Source: Acidobacteriota bacterium
GTDB lineage: Bacteria > Acidobacteriota > Terriglobia > Terriglobales > Acidobacteriaceae
Direction of reading: 5' to 3'
DNA: 64,000 bases
Assembly (NCBI GenBank): GCA_021851335.1
Contig: JAJZEA010000001.1
Location: forward strand, 120,051 to 184,050
The notes under the pieces were generated by a model. It saw only the letters and a program-made list of their open reading frames with translations, made no database searches and was not told the DNA's origin. This document shows positions 28,593 through 36,630 of the stretch, piece after piece. Positions within the stretch are counted from its first letter, which is position 1; each line of letters opens with the position of its first letter. The translations under genes were made by a program, and so were the position numbers.

Positions 28593-29900
28593 CTAAACAA
28601 GTACGACCTCGGGATGATGGGCAAACGGGCAGGGTTTCCCATGCAGATGATCTTCAAACTCTTTCCGAAACTTCTTCACAAATCCCAGCGTCGGCATCGC
28701 CGCCGCATCGCCCAGCGGGCAGAACGTTCGCCCCATCATGTTCTCCGCCAGATACTGAATGTTGTCGATATCCTTTTCCGTGCCAAATCCGGCATGGAAG
28801 CGCGTCAGCGACTTCTTCAGCCAGTCCGTGCCTTCGCGGCAGGGAATGCACCATCCGCAGCTTTCGTGCTGATAGAAACTGATCGTCCGCAGCGCAAACT
28901 CCACCATGCACGTCTGGTCGTCGATCACCACCACGCCGCCTGAGCCGAGCATCGATCCTGCCTTGCCCACCTGGTCAAAATCCATGCCGATATCGATCTC
29001 CTCTGGCAGCAGCACTGGCGTCGACGATCCGCCCGGCACAACGGCCTTCAACTTGCGCCCGCCGCGCACACCGCCGCCCACCTCATAGATCATCTTGCGC
29101 AGGCTGTAGCCCATCGGCAGTTCATAGACTCCGGGCCGCTCGATGTGTCCACTCAGGCCAAAGAGCCGCGTGCCGCCATTGCGCTCCGAGCCAACAGCGG
29201 CATAGGCCGCCCCGCCCATCGCCAGCACATGCGGCACCGTGGCAATGGTCTCCGCGTTGTTGATGACCGTAGGCCCGCCATAAAGACCAACCACGGCAGG
29301 GAAGGGTGGCTTGATGCGCGGCACGCCGCGCTTGCCTTCAAGCGACTCCATCAGCGCTGACTCTTCGCCCACCTCATACGCGCCCGCGCCGGTCTGCACG
29401 ATGACCTGAAACTCCGTCTCGCTGCCAAAGATATTCTTGCCCAGGAAGCCGCGCTCATACGCATCGGCCACGGCCCGCTCCACAATCTGGATCAGGTAGC
29501 GATACTCGCCGCGCAGATAGATAAAGCCCGTCTTTGCGCCAATCGCAAGCCCGGCGATGATCGTTCCTTCAATCACCGCGTGCGGATCGTGCAGAAAGAT
29601 CAGATGATCCTTGCAGGTGCCCGGCTCGCTTTCGTCGCCGTTCACCAGCACATACTTCGGCTTGGCCGACTGCTTCGGCACAAACGACCACTTCATCCCC
29701 GTCGGAAATCCCGCGCCGCCGCGCCCGCGCAGGCCAGACGCCTTCATCTCATTGATGATCCACTCCGCTCCCTCTGCCAGCGCCTTACGCGCTGAAGCGT
29801 ATCCGCCCAGTTCGAGATAGGTATCGATCTTCGCCGCGCCTTTGCCAAAACGGCTGGTCACAATCTTCACTTCATCCGGATGCGATACAAGCCTCGGCAT
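28593..29900 (-). CDS. nuoF: NADH-quinone oxidoreductase subunit F
   Basis: 435 aa flavoprotein that oxidises NADH through FMN and passes electrons to a 4Fe-4S cluster. The nucleotide-binding region is GLRGRGGAGFPTGMKW, with NGDESEPGTCKD downstream. The cluster motif is ESCGWCIPCREG plus a later Cys (GRTFCPLGDAA). The start overlaps the nuoE stop by one base (TGATG). Confidence 0.97.
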   Translation of the reverse strand: MPRLVSHPDEVKIVTSRFGKGAAKIDTYLELGGYASARKALAEGAEWIINEMKASGLRGRGGAGFPTGMKWSFVPKQSAKPKYVLVNGDESEPGTCKDHLIFLHDPHAVIEGTIIAGLAIGAKTGFIYLRGEYRYLIQIVERAVADAYERGFLGKNIFGSETEFQVIVQTGAGAYEVGEESALMESLEGKRGVPRIKPPFPAVVGLYGGPTVINNAETIATVPHVLAMGGAAYAAVGSERNGGTRLFGLSGHIERPGVYELPMGYSLRKMIYEVGGGVRGGRKLKAVVPGGSSTPVLLPEEIDIGMDFDQVGKAGSMLGSGGVVVIDDQTCMVEFALRTISFYQHESCGWCIPCREGTDWLKKSLTRFHAGFGTEKDIDNIQYLAENMMGRTFCPLGDAAAMPTLGFVKKFRKEFEDHLHGKPCPFAHHPEVVLV

Positions 29901-30406
29901 CAGCGTCCCCCTGCATTCTGCGACCGATACTGCTCCAGAATCGCGTCCACCTGTTCCTCGGTCAGCTCATCGTGAAAGTCGTAGTTCACCTGAATCGCCG
30001 GTGCCCAGCAGCAGGCTCCGATGCACTCGACCTCTTCCAGTGAAAACAGTCCGTCCGCCGTCACGCCCTTGTGCCCAATCCCCAGCCGCTCCTGGAAGCG
30101 ATCGAAGATCTTGTAGCCACCCCGCAACATGCAACTGATATTCGTGCACACCTGCACGTTGAATTTGCCCGCCGGCTTGAATCGCAGCATCGAGTAGTAA
30201 GTGGCTACGTTCCGCACATCCAGCGGCGTGATGCCGATGCGGCGGGCGATCTCGTCGATCACCGCGTCGGAGAGATACCCAACCTCATCCTGCGCATAGA
30301 GCAACATCGGAATCAGCGCCGAGCGCTTCATCGGATAGCGCGTCACCAGCTCATCGAAGCGGGCGGACAGTTCAGGAGAAAAAATCGACATCGTTTCTAC
30401 ACTCAT
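29900..30406 (-). CDS. nuoE: NADH-quinone oxidoreductase subunit E
   Basis: 168 aa thioredoxin-like 2Fe-2S subunit. Ligands are in QVCTNISCML and ECIGACCWAPAIQV. The start at 30406 is chosen because it overlaps the stop of the upstream unknown gene as ATGA; GTG/ATG codons further up would overlap more. It transfers electrons between NuoF and the peripheral arm. Confidence 0.95.
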   Translation of the reverse strand: MSVETMSIFSPELSARFDELVTRYPMKRSALIPMLLYAQDEVGYLSDAVIDEIARRIGITPLDVRNVATYYSMLRFKPAGKFNVQVCTNISCMLRGGYKIFDRFQERLGIGHKGVTADGLFSLEEVECIGACCWAPAIQVNYDFHDELTEEQVDAILEQYRSQNAGGR

Positions 30407-30750
30407 CCCACCAGCTCCCGCGACCACTCTTCAGCCTGCAAATCCATCGGCACTCTGCTCCCGGCCTCCGTCTCCAACTCACCCTCTTCGTTCCAGCGCA
30501 TCTGCGTGATCGCGCCCATGTGCGTCCGAGTCTGCACGGCATCGCCCTCGCGCCCCAGGCTTAGCCAACGCTCACCACAGCGAACCAGAATTCGACCCTC
30601 GCTCAGTTCTACCGCCGCCTGCGTCTCGCGGTTCAGTCCATATGCTGCGGTGTAGCTGCGCAGCAGGGAAGCGAGCGAGACCCAAAGCTCGCGCGCATGT
30701 TCCTCGCCGATCCGGTTCTCCCTCTGACTCCGCGCCGTCATCGTCTCCAT
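30403..30750 (-). CDS. Unknown protein encoded between nuoD and nuoE
   Basis: 115 aa soluble, acidic/polar protein with no Cys motif (a single Cys), no signal peptide and no membrane helix. It begins three bases after the nuoD stop and its stop overlaps the nuoE start (ATGA), so it is embedded in the operon and translationally coupled. An N-terminal helical part (EEHARELWVSLASLLRSY) is followed by beta-rich segments (EGRILVRCGERWLSL, HMGAITQMRWNEEGELE). I do not recognise a family. A role in complex I assembly or as a lineage-specific accessory subunit is inference from position only. Confidence 0.8.
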   Translation of the reverse strand: METMTARSQRENRIGEEHARELWVSLASLLRSYTAAYGLNRETQAAVELSEGRILVRCGERWLSLGREGDAVQTRTHMGAITQMRWNEEGELETEAGSRVPMDLQAEEWSRELVG

Positions 30751-30753
30751 CGC

Positions 30754-31974
30754 TTACCTGTCAATCTCGCCCAGCACCACGTCAATCGAGCCAATCACAG
30801 CCACCACATCGGCCAGCATCCGTCCACGGCACATCGTCTCCAGCGCCTGCAGCGAGGCAAAGGAGGGATTGCGCATATGCACGCGATACGGCTTCGATGT
30901 GCCATCCGAAACCACGTAATAGCCCATCTGTCCACGCGATGATTCAATCCCCTGATATACCTCGCCCGACGGCACCGTGAAGCCCTCGGTCACAATCTTG
31001 AAGTGGTGGATCAGCGACTCCATCTGCGTTTTCATCTTCTCTCGATCCGGCAGCACGATCTTCGGCGCATCGGCCTTGATTGCGCCCTCGGGCATTCCGT
31101 CCAGCGCCTGCTGAATGATCTTCGTCGACTCGCGCATCTCCCGGAGACGTACTTCATACCGGCCCCAAACGTCGCAGCGCTGCGAGACCGGCACCTCGAA
31201 CTGAAACTTTTCGTACCCGGAGTACGGCATATCGCGCCGCAGATCGAAGTCCACTCCGGAGGCCCGCAGCGGCGGCCCGGTCACGCCCAGCGCAATCGCA
31301 TCCTCGGCGCTTAGGTGACCCACATTTTGCAGACGATTCATGAAGATCGGATTGCCCGTCAGCAGATTCGAGTACTCGTCGATCTTCTCCGGAAAGGTGC
31401 GAATGAACCCCTGCACGCGATCGAAGAAATCCACCGGAGGCTCCAGCGCCAGTCCGCCAATGCGGATGTAGCTGGTCATCATGCGCTGCCCGGCGACGTA
31501 CTCAAAGATGCGCAGAATCTCTTCGCGCTCGCGGAAGGTATACAGAAAGACGGTCAGCGCGCCAATGTCCATCGCATGCGTGCCCAGCCACACCAGGTGC
31601 GAGTTGAGCCGTGTCAGTTCGGCCAGCAGCACACGCATCCACTGGGCTTTTTCGGGAATGGGCAGCTCCAGCAGCTTCTCCACCGCCAGGCAATAACACA
31701 GGTTGTTGTGCATCGGGCTTAGGTAGTCGATGCGGTCCGTCAGCGGCACCACCTGGTGGTAAAACTTCGCTTCGCAGGTCTTTTCGATTCCCGTATGCAG
31801 GTAACCGATCTCCGGATAAAGGCGGACGACAATCTCGCCATCAATCTCCAGAACCAGTCGCAGAACTCCGTGCGTCGAAGGGTGCTGCGGACCCATATTC
31901 AGCACCATGGTCTGGTCTTTTGCGCCTTCCGCCACAGGTGCTTCCAGAATCGGTGTTGCCGTCCACTGGCTCAT
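30754..31974 (-). CDS. nuoD: NADH-quinone oxidoreductase subunit D
   Basis: 406 aa 49-kDa-type subunit of the quinone module. Signatures: NMGPQHPSTHGVLRL (quinone-site His), IGYLHTGIEKTCE, ELTRLNSHLVWLG and the C-terminal IGSIDVVLGEIDR. Start ATG 31974 has AGGAG eight bases upstream; the GTG at 31983 abuts that site. NuoD is not fused to NuoC or NuoB. Confidence 0.97.
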   Translation of the reverse strand: MSQWTATPILEAPVAEGAKDQTMVLNMGPQHPSTHGVLRLVLEIDGEIVVRLYPEIGYLHTGIEKTCEAKFYHQVVPLTDRIDYLSPMHNNLCYCLAVEKLLELPIPEKAQWMRVLLAELTRLNSHLVWLGTHAMDIGALTVFLYTFREREEILRIFEYVAGQRMMTSYIRIGGLALEPPVDFFDRVQGFIRTFPEKIDEYSNLLTGNPIFMNRLQNVGHLSAEDAIALGVTGPPLRASGVDFDLRRDMPYSGYEKFQFEVPVSQRCDVWGRYEVRLREMRESTKIIQQALDGMPEGAIKADAPKIVLPDREKMKTQMESLIHHFKIVTEGFTVPSGEVYQGIESSRGQMGYYVVSDGTSKPYRVHMRNPSFASLQALETMCRGRMLADVVAVIGSIDVVLGEIDR

Positions 31975-32074
31975 CTGCTGCACTCCTGCTCTTCCGTCAC
32001 GCCGTATGCTCCCACCACTTCAGAATAATCGACTCAAAGCATAGCCAGAGATTTTGGCTCATCCTGGTTACGGT

Positions 32075-32572
32075 TCAGCGATAGCCTTCCACCGGATAAT
32101 CCTTGCGCAGCGGATGCCCCGTCCAGTCATCCGGCATCAGAATGCGCCGCAGATTTGGATGCCCTGCAAAATGAACGCCAAACAGATCGTAAACCTCGCG
32201 CTCATAGTAGTTCGCCGAGGGCCACACGCCGGTGATCGTCTCCACCTCCGGCCTCGAACCGGCCAGCATCACGCGCAACCGGATGCGTTCCTTCCGCACA
32301 TGGGAAAGCAGGTGATAGCTCACCTGAAAACGTGGCTCCTGCGCAGGAAACCAATCTACTGCCGTCACGTCTTCCAGAAAGTTATACCCAGACTGCCGGA
32401 TGAGCTCCGCCACCGGCACCAGCTTCTCCGGTGCAATCGTCAGCGTCAGTTCTTCGCGGTCCCAGCGCGCATTGGTCAACGCATCGGGCATCTTCGCCAC
32501 CACAGCCGATATCGCCGGATGTTGCCCCATCTCTGCCAGCACAGCATCCTTGCCATGCAGTGTTGCACTCAT
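32075..32572 (-). CDS. nuoC: NADH-quinone oxidoreductase subunit C
   Basis: 165 aa 30-kDa-type subunit. Family core: WPSANYYEREVYDLFGVHFAGHP and LRRILMPDDWTGHPLRKDYP, each quoted in part. Start ATG 32572 has GGAG about nine bases upstream; the frame is open to 32599. It follows nuoA with only 39 bases between, so there is no room for nuoB in its usual place. Confidence 0.95.
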   Translation of the reverse strand: MSATLHGKDAVLAEMGQHPAISAVVAKMPDALTNARWDREELTLTIAPEKLVPVAELIRQSGYNFLEDVTAVDWFPAQEPRFQVSYHLLSHVRKERIRLRVMLAGSRPEVETITGVWPSANYYEREVYDLFGVHFAGHPNLRRILMPDDWTGHPLRKDYPVEGYR

Positions 32573-32611
32573 CTTTGTCACTCCACCCGAAGCCGGCAAC
32601 TCGTCGCCGGG

Positions 32612-33016
32612 TTACAGATCCCCTTTGTCCTGCGACCAGTCCAGAATGCCTTTTTTCACAATGTAATAGAGTCCAACCGCGACAAACGAGAGATACACCA
32701 CCATCTCCCAGAATCCAAAAAAACGGCTCCCTGTCAGTTGTGGCAGTTGCCGATAGATCACCGCCCACGGCATCATGAATACCACTTCCACGTCGAACAG
32801 GATGAAAAGCATCGCCACCATATAAAACCGCACGCTGAACCGCCCACGCGCATCGCCAACCGGCTCAATGCCGCATTCATACATGCTCAGTTTGGTCTTG
32901 CTGTTGCGGTGTCGCCCTATGAACCAGGAGCCAGTCAGCATCCCCAGCGCAAGACCGGTCGCGGCCAGAATCTGAATCAGAAGCGGAATGTACTGCCAGA
33001 TATATGGATTTTTCAT
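32612..33016 (-). CDS. nuoA: NADH-quinone oxidoreductase subunit A
   Basis: 134 aa, three membrane helices. Signature YECGIEPVGDARGRFSVRFY followed by LFILFDVEVVFMMPWAV. ATG 33016 is preferred over TTG 33019. It is the first gene of the operon; the probable leader upstream holds the 15-bp tandem repeats. Confidence 0.96.
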   Translation of the reverse strand: MKNPYIWQYIPLLIQILAATGLALGMLTGSWFIGRHRNSKTKLSMYECGIEPVGDARGRFSVRFYMVAMLFILFDVEVVFMMPWAVIYRQLPQLTGSRFFGFWEMVVYLSFVAVGLYYIVKKGILDWSQDKGDL

Positions 33017-33333
33017 CAAACTCTCATTCGAAACAGATTCAGGTGTAACGAATTCAGCAGGAACGAATTCAGGCGAAACGAATCTTGCAGCGCGCGCGGC
33101 CAGGCAGAGCCACTGCTTTGAGATTAGGTTTTCAGCCTCGCTGAGTCAAGCAAAGGCAATGGTAATCCGTACATAGAACGTCCTTCGGCACCACACTTTG
33201 GATCGTATCCGCATCCGTACCCAAACCGTACCATTCTGGCACTCTTTGTCCCGCCTTGCTTCCTGGCAATCGTTACTTTGGTGATCTGATCTTTATCAGG
33301 ATCCACTCCGATAAACAGCGTGAGGATCAATCC
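33017..33333. other. Divergent intergenic region between nuoA and the small unknown gene
   Basis: 317 bases without a convincing gene. It contains the 15-bp tandem repeats and, near 33292-33315, a TTTATC...GATAAA inverted repeat close to the plus-strand start. Promoters for both directions are expected here but no clear -35/-10 pair stands out. Confidence 0.6.
33030..33089. repeat. Four tandem 15-bp repeats upstream of nuoA
   Basis: Units 33030-33044, 33045-33059, 33060-33074 and 33075-33089; the consensus on the plus strand is GAAACGAATTCAGGC with one to several changes per copy. On the coding strand of nuoA each unit centres on TGAATTCGTT. The array begins 14 bases upstream of the nuoA ATG. 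The 15-bp period is not the 10.5-bp helical repeat. It could be a multi-copy operator, a leader RNA element or a simple replication-slippage array. Confidence 0.8.
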
Positions 33334-33678
33334 ATGACACCGACCGTTCATCCCCACGTTGCCCATTCTTCCCCCTCGTTTCCTCAACTGGTGCCGATGC
33401 AACGCAATCGTGCGCGGTGTGTCTCTCCCGCCGACGGGATGGCTCTCGAAAAACTGGCCCATGCCATCGAGTACCTCACCGACGAGTTGACGTTCGAGTG
33501 CATGACGGCGCAGCGCGACGCATTCCAGCCTGCCGGCGCCATCGCCGCAATTGAACTGCTCAAGAAGCGCAATCGGGAGATCTATCTGGCCTGTCCGATC
33601 CAGCCCACCTTTGGCGAACGTCTGCGCTCCTGGTTGGGCAAGGCACATCAATCGGTCCATGTCTCAGCTAGTCGCTAA
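33334..33678 (+). CDS. Small hypothetical protein
   Basis: 114 aa, soluble, with a helical central part (MALEKLAHAIEYLTDELTFECMT) and no recognised motif. ATG 33334 has GAGG about eight bases upstream, which supports it over the longer frame to 33256. It stands between the nuo operon and an oxidase subunit III gene on the other strand. Function unknown; coding status rests on the ribosome site and plausible composition. Confidence 0.6.
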   Translation: MTPTVHPHVAHSSPSFPQLVPMQRNRARCVSPADGMALEKLAHAIEYLTDELTFECMTAQRDAFQPAGAIAAIELLKKRNREIYLACPIQPTFGERLRSWLGKAHQSVHVSASR

Positions 33679-33828
33679 CGGGAAACCCGAGTGGCTATAT
33701 TTGCCGATACGATGCCAAAGTGCTTTTCAGTCAGGAAAGATGCATTCTCGCGATTTTTTTTGCGGGTACGCATGCTTGGATTGCACACAAATTTACTGAC
33801 GAGTCCGTACTGGCTGTGTATTGCTTCC

Positions 33829-34593
33829 TTACGCCAGCCAAAGCAGCGCAAAAAGCAGAATCCACGCCAGGCCCATCGTGTGCCAGTACCAGGCCATCGA
33901 ATCCACAGTGATCTGCCGGTAATCCACGCGCTTGAGCAGAGGCAGAAAAGCCAGCGAAGAAAACAGCACCATCAGGCCCATCAGCAGATGCACGGCATGG
34001 AAGCCGGTAATGATGTAGAAGAAGTAGCTGGCCGGCGTCGCCCACTGGTCAAATCCGTAACCTTGCGCTGTCATCTGCTTCCACGCATCCAACTGCCCGG
34101 CCAGAAACAGGACCCCAAGACCGGCTGTGAGCGCCAGCCAGGGCCAGGCGCGTCGCAGCGCGGGTTTGCCCAGTCCCAGCCACTCCTCTACCACGTCAAA
34201 CTCATGAAAGATCTGCCTCCGGGCAACCTCGATCGTCAGGCTACTCAGGATCAGCACGGCTGTATTCAGAAACAGCACGGGTGGAATGCGGATCGGATGC
34301 CAGTCGCCGATGAAATCATTGGTGCGCGGGTCAAAGTGGCCTGCGTTCTGGTGCGCGAAAAACATCGCCGCCAGCGCGATGAAAAAGACCATATCGCCGG
34401 CCAGCGCAAAGAAAAGCACCAGCCGCACGCGCTTCAGCAGCTCACGCGGCCCAAGTCGTCCTGCCCTGCGCCATGCGTCGTCATCGCCGTTGCCACCACC
34501 ACCGGTAGGACGCCGATCCACAGGCGGTTTTCCGCCGATGCCGGTGTCTTTCTTTTCGATCTCAACGGGATTGTGAACGAAAGTGGCAGGCAT
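33829..34593 (-). CDS. Cytochrome c oxidase subunit III-like protein (orphan copy)
   Basis: 254 aa. A Pro/Gly-rich polar N terminus (about 1-50) is followed by five membrane helices. Haem-copper oxidase subunit III features: FHEFDVVEEWLGLGK, YFFYIITGFHAVHLLMGL (conserved His pair) and the C-terminal WYWHTMGLAWILLF. No subunit I or II is adjacent; the oxidase operon at 40.2 kb has its own subunit III. It may serve another oxidase encoded elsewhere or be an alternative subunit. Confidence 0.88.
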   Translation of the reverse strand: MPATFVHNPVEIEKKDTGIGGKPPVDRRPTGGGGNGDDDAWRRAGRLGPRELLKRVRLVLFFALAGDMVFFIALAAMFFAHQNAGHFDPRTNDFIGDWHPIRIPPVLFLNTAVLILSSLTIEVARRQIFHEFDVVEEWLGLGKPALRRAWPWLALTAGLGVLFLAGQLDAWKQMTAQGYGFDQWATPASYFFYIITGFHAVHLLMGLMVLFSSLAFLPLLKRVDYRQITVDSMAWYWHTMGLAWILLFALLWLA

Positions 34594-34718
34594 GGGAAGG
34601 TCGCCTCGTAATCAAAAGAGTACAACGTATCGATGAGGGATGCACAAAAAAGCGGAAGATCGATCGAAAGAATGCCCAAGGGGACTTCGACGCGACAGAA
34701 AGCAGGCGCGCGTTGGCG

Positions 34719-35303
34719 CTACGATTCCCGAAGCATCTCCAGAAACGCCTCATGAACCCGCCGATCGTCGCTCAGTTCGGGGTGGAACGTCGCAGCCAGA
34801 ATCTTTCCTTCTCTCACCAGCACAGGATATCCATCGCGCGTGGCTAGGGTTTCCACCTTAGCGCCGGTCTTCAGAATGCGCGGCGCGCGGATGAAGACAG
34901 CCTCCATCGGGCCACCGGGCAAGGTGGTTTCGACGGGAAGAATCGCCGAATCGTTTTGCCGTCCATACGCATTTCGCTCAATCGAAATATCCAGCGCGGC
35001 AAATGATTCCTGATGCGGATTGCAAACCTCCCGCGCCAGCAGAATGCATCCCGCGCAGGTGGCCAGGACAGGTCGTGTATGGACAAAATCCCGTAGCGCA
35101 ATATCCAATCCGTCGCGGCGCAGCAGCCGCAGCATCGCGGTCGATTCTCCGCCGGGCAGCACCAGCGAGGTAACCTGAGCCAGTTCGGAGGCCGTCTTGA
35201 CCGGCTTTGTCGCAATGCCTAGCCCCGCAAAGGCAGCGGCATGAGCGTCAGAGTCTCCCTGAATCGCCAGCACTCCTATGCACGTCGGCTTTTCTGTCAT
35301 CAT
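34719..35303 (-). CDS. pdxT: Pyridoxal 5'-phosphate synthase glutaminase subunit
   Basis: 194 aa class I glutaminase that hydrolyses glutamine and channels ammonia to PdxS. Seen: GVLAIQGDSDAH at the start, LPGGEST, the nucleophile Cys in ATCAGCILLA, and the His/Glu pair in AATFHPELSDDRRVH. Start ATG 35303 has AAGGAG six bases upstream. It follows pdxS by 113 bases, with a hairpin between them. Confidence 0.96.
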   Translation of the reverse strand: MMTEKPTCIGVLAIQGDSDAHAAAFAGLGIATKPVKTASELAQVTSLVLPGGESTAMLRLLRRDGLDIALRDFVHTRPVLATCAGCILLAREVCNPHQESFAALDISIERNAYGRQNDSAILPVETTLPGGPMEAVFIRAPRILKTGAKVETLATRDGYPVLVREGKILAATFHPELSDDRRVHEAFLEMLRES

Positions 35304-35366
35304 TCCGTGCTCCTTGTGTCGGGATCTGTTCCCATCACCCGGCAAATCACCGTTGCCAAAGGAAAA

Positions 35367-35390
35367 TCCGGAGATGCAGGCACCTCCGGA
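35367..35390 (-). terminator. Hairpin between pdxS and pdxT
   Basis: Arms TCCGGAG and CTCCGGA (7 bp, perfect) with a 10-base loop. On the coding strand it is followed by TTTTCCTTT, like a weak rho-independent terminator. It may reduce pdxT expression relative to pdxS. Confidence 0.5.
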
Positions 35391-35416
35391 TGCAGGATTT
35401 CGTAGTCCGCTCAGCT

Positions 35417-36364
35417 TTACCAGCCGCGCGTCTGCAACTGATCGCGCTCTTCAATCGCTGCGGCGGCCAATCCCTTCATGGTGCCGGTCACCTGTTCGCT
35501 GGCCTCGGCTACAATCTTCGCGTCGTTGAAGTGCGTCGTGGCGATGACGATGGCGCGAGCGCGCGAAACCGCTTCTTCGCGCTCCTTCGCATCGTTTTCC
35601 ACGTCGAGCGGCGTGGCGCGTTCCTTCATGAAGATGCCGGAGCCGACAAAGACCGTCTCCGCGCCAAGCTGCATCATGAGCGCGGCGTCGGCTGGTGTGG
35701 CGATACCGCCGGCGGAGAAGTTCGGCACCGGAAGCTTGCCGGTCTTCGCCACCATGCGCACCAGCTCATACGGCGCGCCATGCTCCTTGGCCAGGTGATA
35801 GAGTTCCTCTTCGCGCGCCACCGTCAACTGCCGCAGCTCTTTGGTGATCTGTCGCATATGCTGCACAGCGTGAACCACGTCGCCGGTACCTGCTTCGCCC
35901 TTGGTGCGGATCATCGCCGCGCCCTCGGCAATCCGGCGCAGAGCCTCGCCCAGGTTGCGCGCGCCGCAGACAAACGGCGTCGTGAAGGCGTGTTTGTCGA
36001 TATGGTGCGCTTCATCGGCAGGCGTCAGCACCTCGCTTTCGTCGATGAAGTCCACGCCCAGATGTTGCAGCACCTGCGCTTCGGCAAAGTGGCCGATGCG
36101 CGCCTTGGCCATCACCGGAATGGTGACCGCGGCCATGATCTCCTTGATGAGCTTCGGACTGGCCATGCGCGCCACGCCGCCTTCGGCGCGGATCATCGCC
36201 GGCACGCGCTCCAGCGCCATCACGGCGACGGCACCGGCCTCTTCGGCGATGCGCGCCTGTTCGACGTTCATCACGTCCATGATGACGCCGCCTTTCAGCA
36301 TCTCGGCAAGGCCGATCTTCAGTCGCAGTCCTGTGCTGGTGTGGTTGCCGTTCATCTCGCTCAT
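35417..36364 (-). CDS. pdxS: Pyridoxal 5'-phosphate synthase lyase subunit
   Basis: 315 aa (beta/alpha)8 synthase making PLP from ribose 5-phosphate, glyceraldehyde 3-phosphate and ammonia. Seen: [16 protein letters not shown], the Lys of [10 protein letters not shown], the second Lys region [15 protein letters not shown], and the phosphate loop [13 protein letters not shown]. Start ATG 36364 has GGAAGAG upstream. PLP made here is also the cofactor of the adjacent divergent decarboxylase. Confidence 0.97.
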   Translation of the reverse strand: MSEMNGNHTSTGLRLKIGLAEMLKGGVIMDVMNVEQARIAEEAGAVAVMALERVPAMIRAEGGVARMASPKLIKEIMAAVTIPVMAKARIGHFAEAQVLQHLGVDFIDESEVLTPADEAHHIDKHAFTTPFVCGARNLGEALRRIAEGAAMIRTKGEAGTGDVVHAVQHMRQITKELRQLTVAREEELYHLAKEHGAPYELVRMVAKTGKLPVPNFSAGGIATPADAALMMQLGAETVFVGSGIFMKERATPLDVENDAKEREEAVSRARAIVIATTHFNDAKIVAEASEQVTGTMKGLAAAAIEERDQLQTRGW

Positions 36365-36630
36365 GGTCTCTTCCTTCTTGCAATGGGAATTTCGCGTTCG
36401 AGTGGGAAACTCCCGCGTTCTCGCCGCTGTTGCCACTTCAGTTTATCAGTGATTGCACCGTGCGGAGCGGAGTGGTTTTGCCCCTGTCAAAGCGCTTGCC
36501 GGTCTTTGCAGAATCGCCGCTTCCTGCCTGCTTGCCGAACGTTTCTTTGTGAAAATTTCTCGATCCTGATTCCCACAGCCGGAATTGCCCGCATTTTGGT
36601 TGTAGGATGTGTGAGGAACAGTGAGGTGAA

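Noticed and set aside
33030..33089. CRISPR-like array
   Set aside because: The repeats are directly adjacent 15-mers without spacers and no cas genes are present, so this is a tandem repeat.
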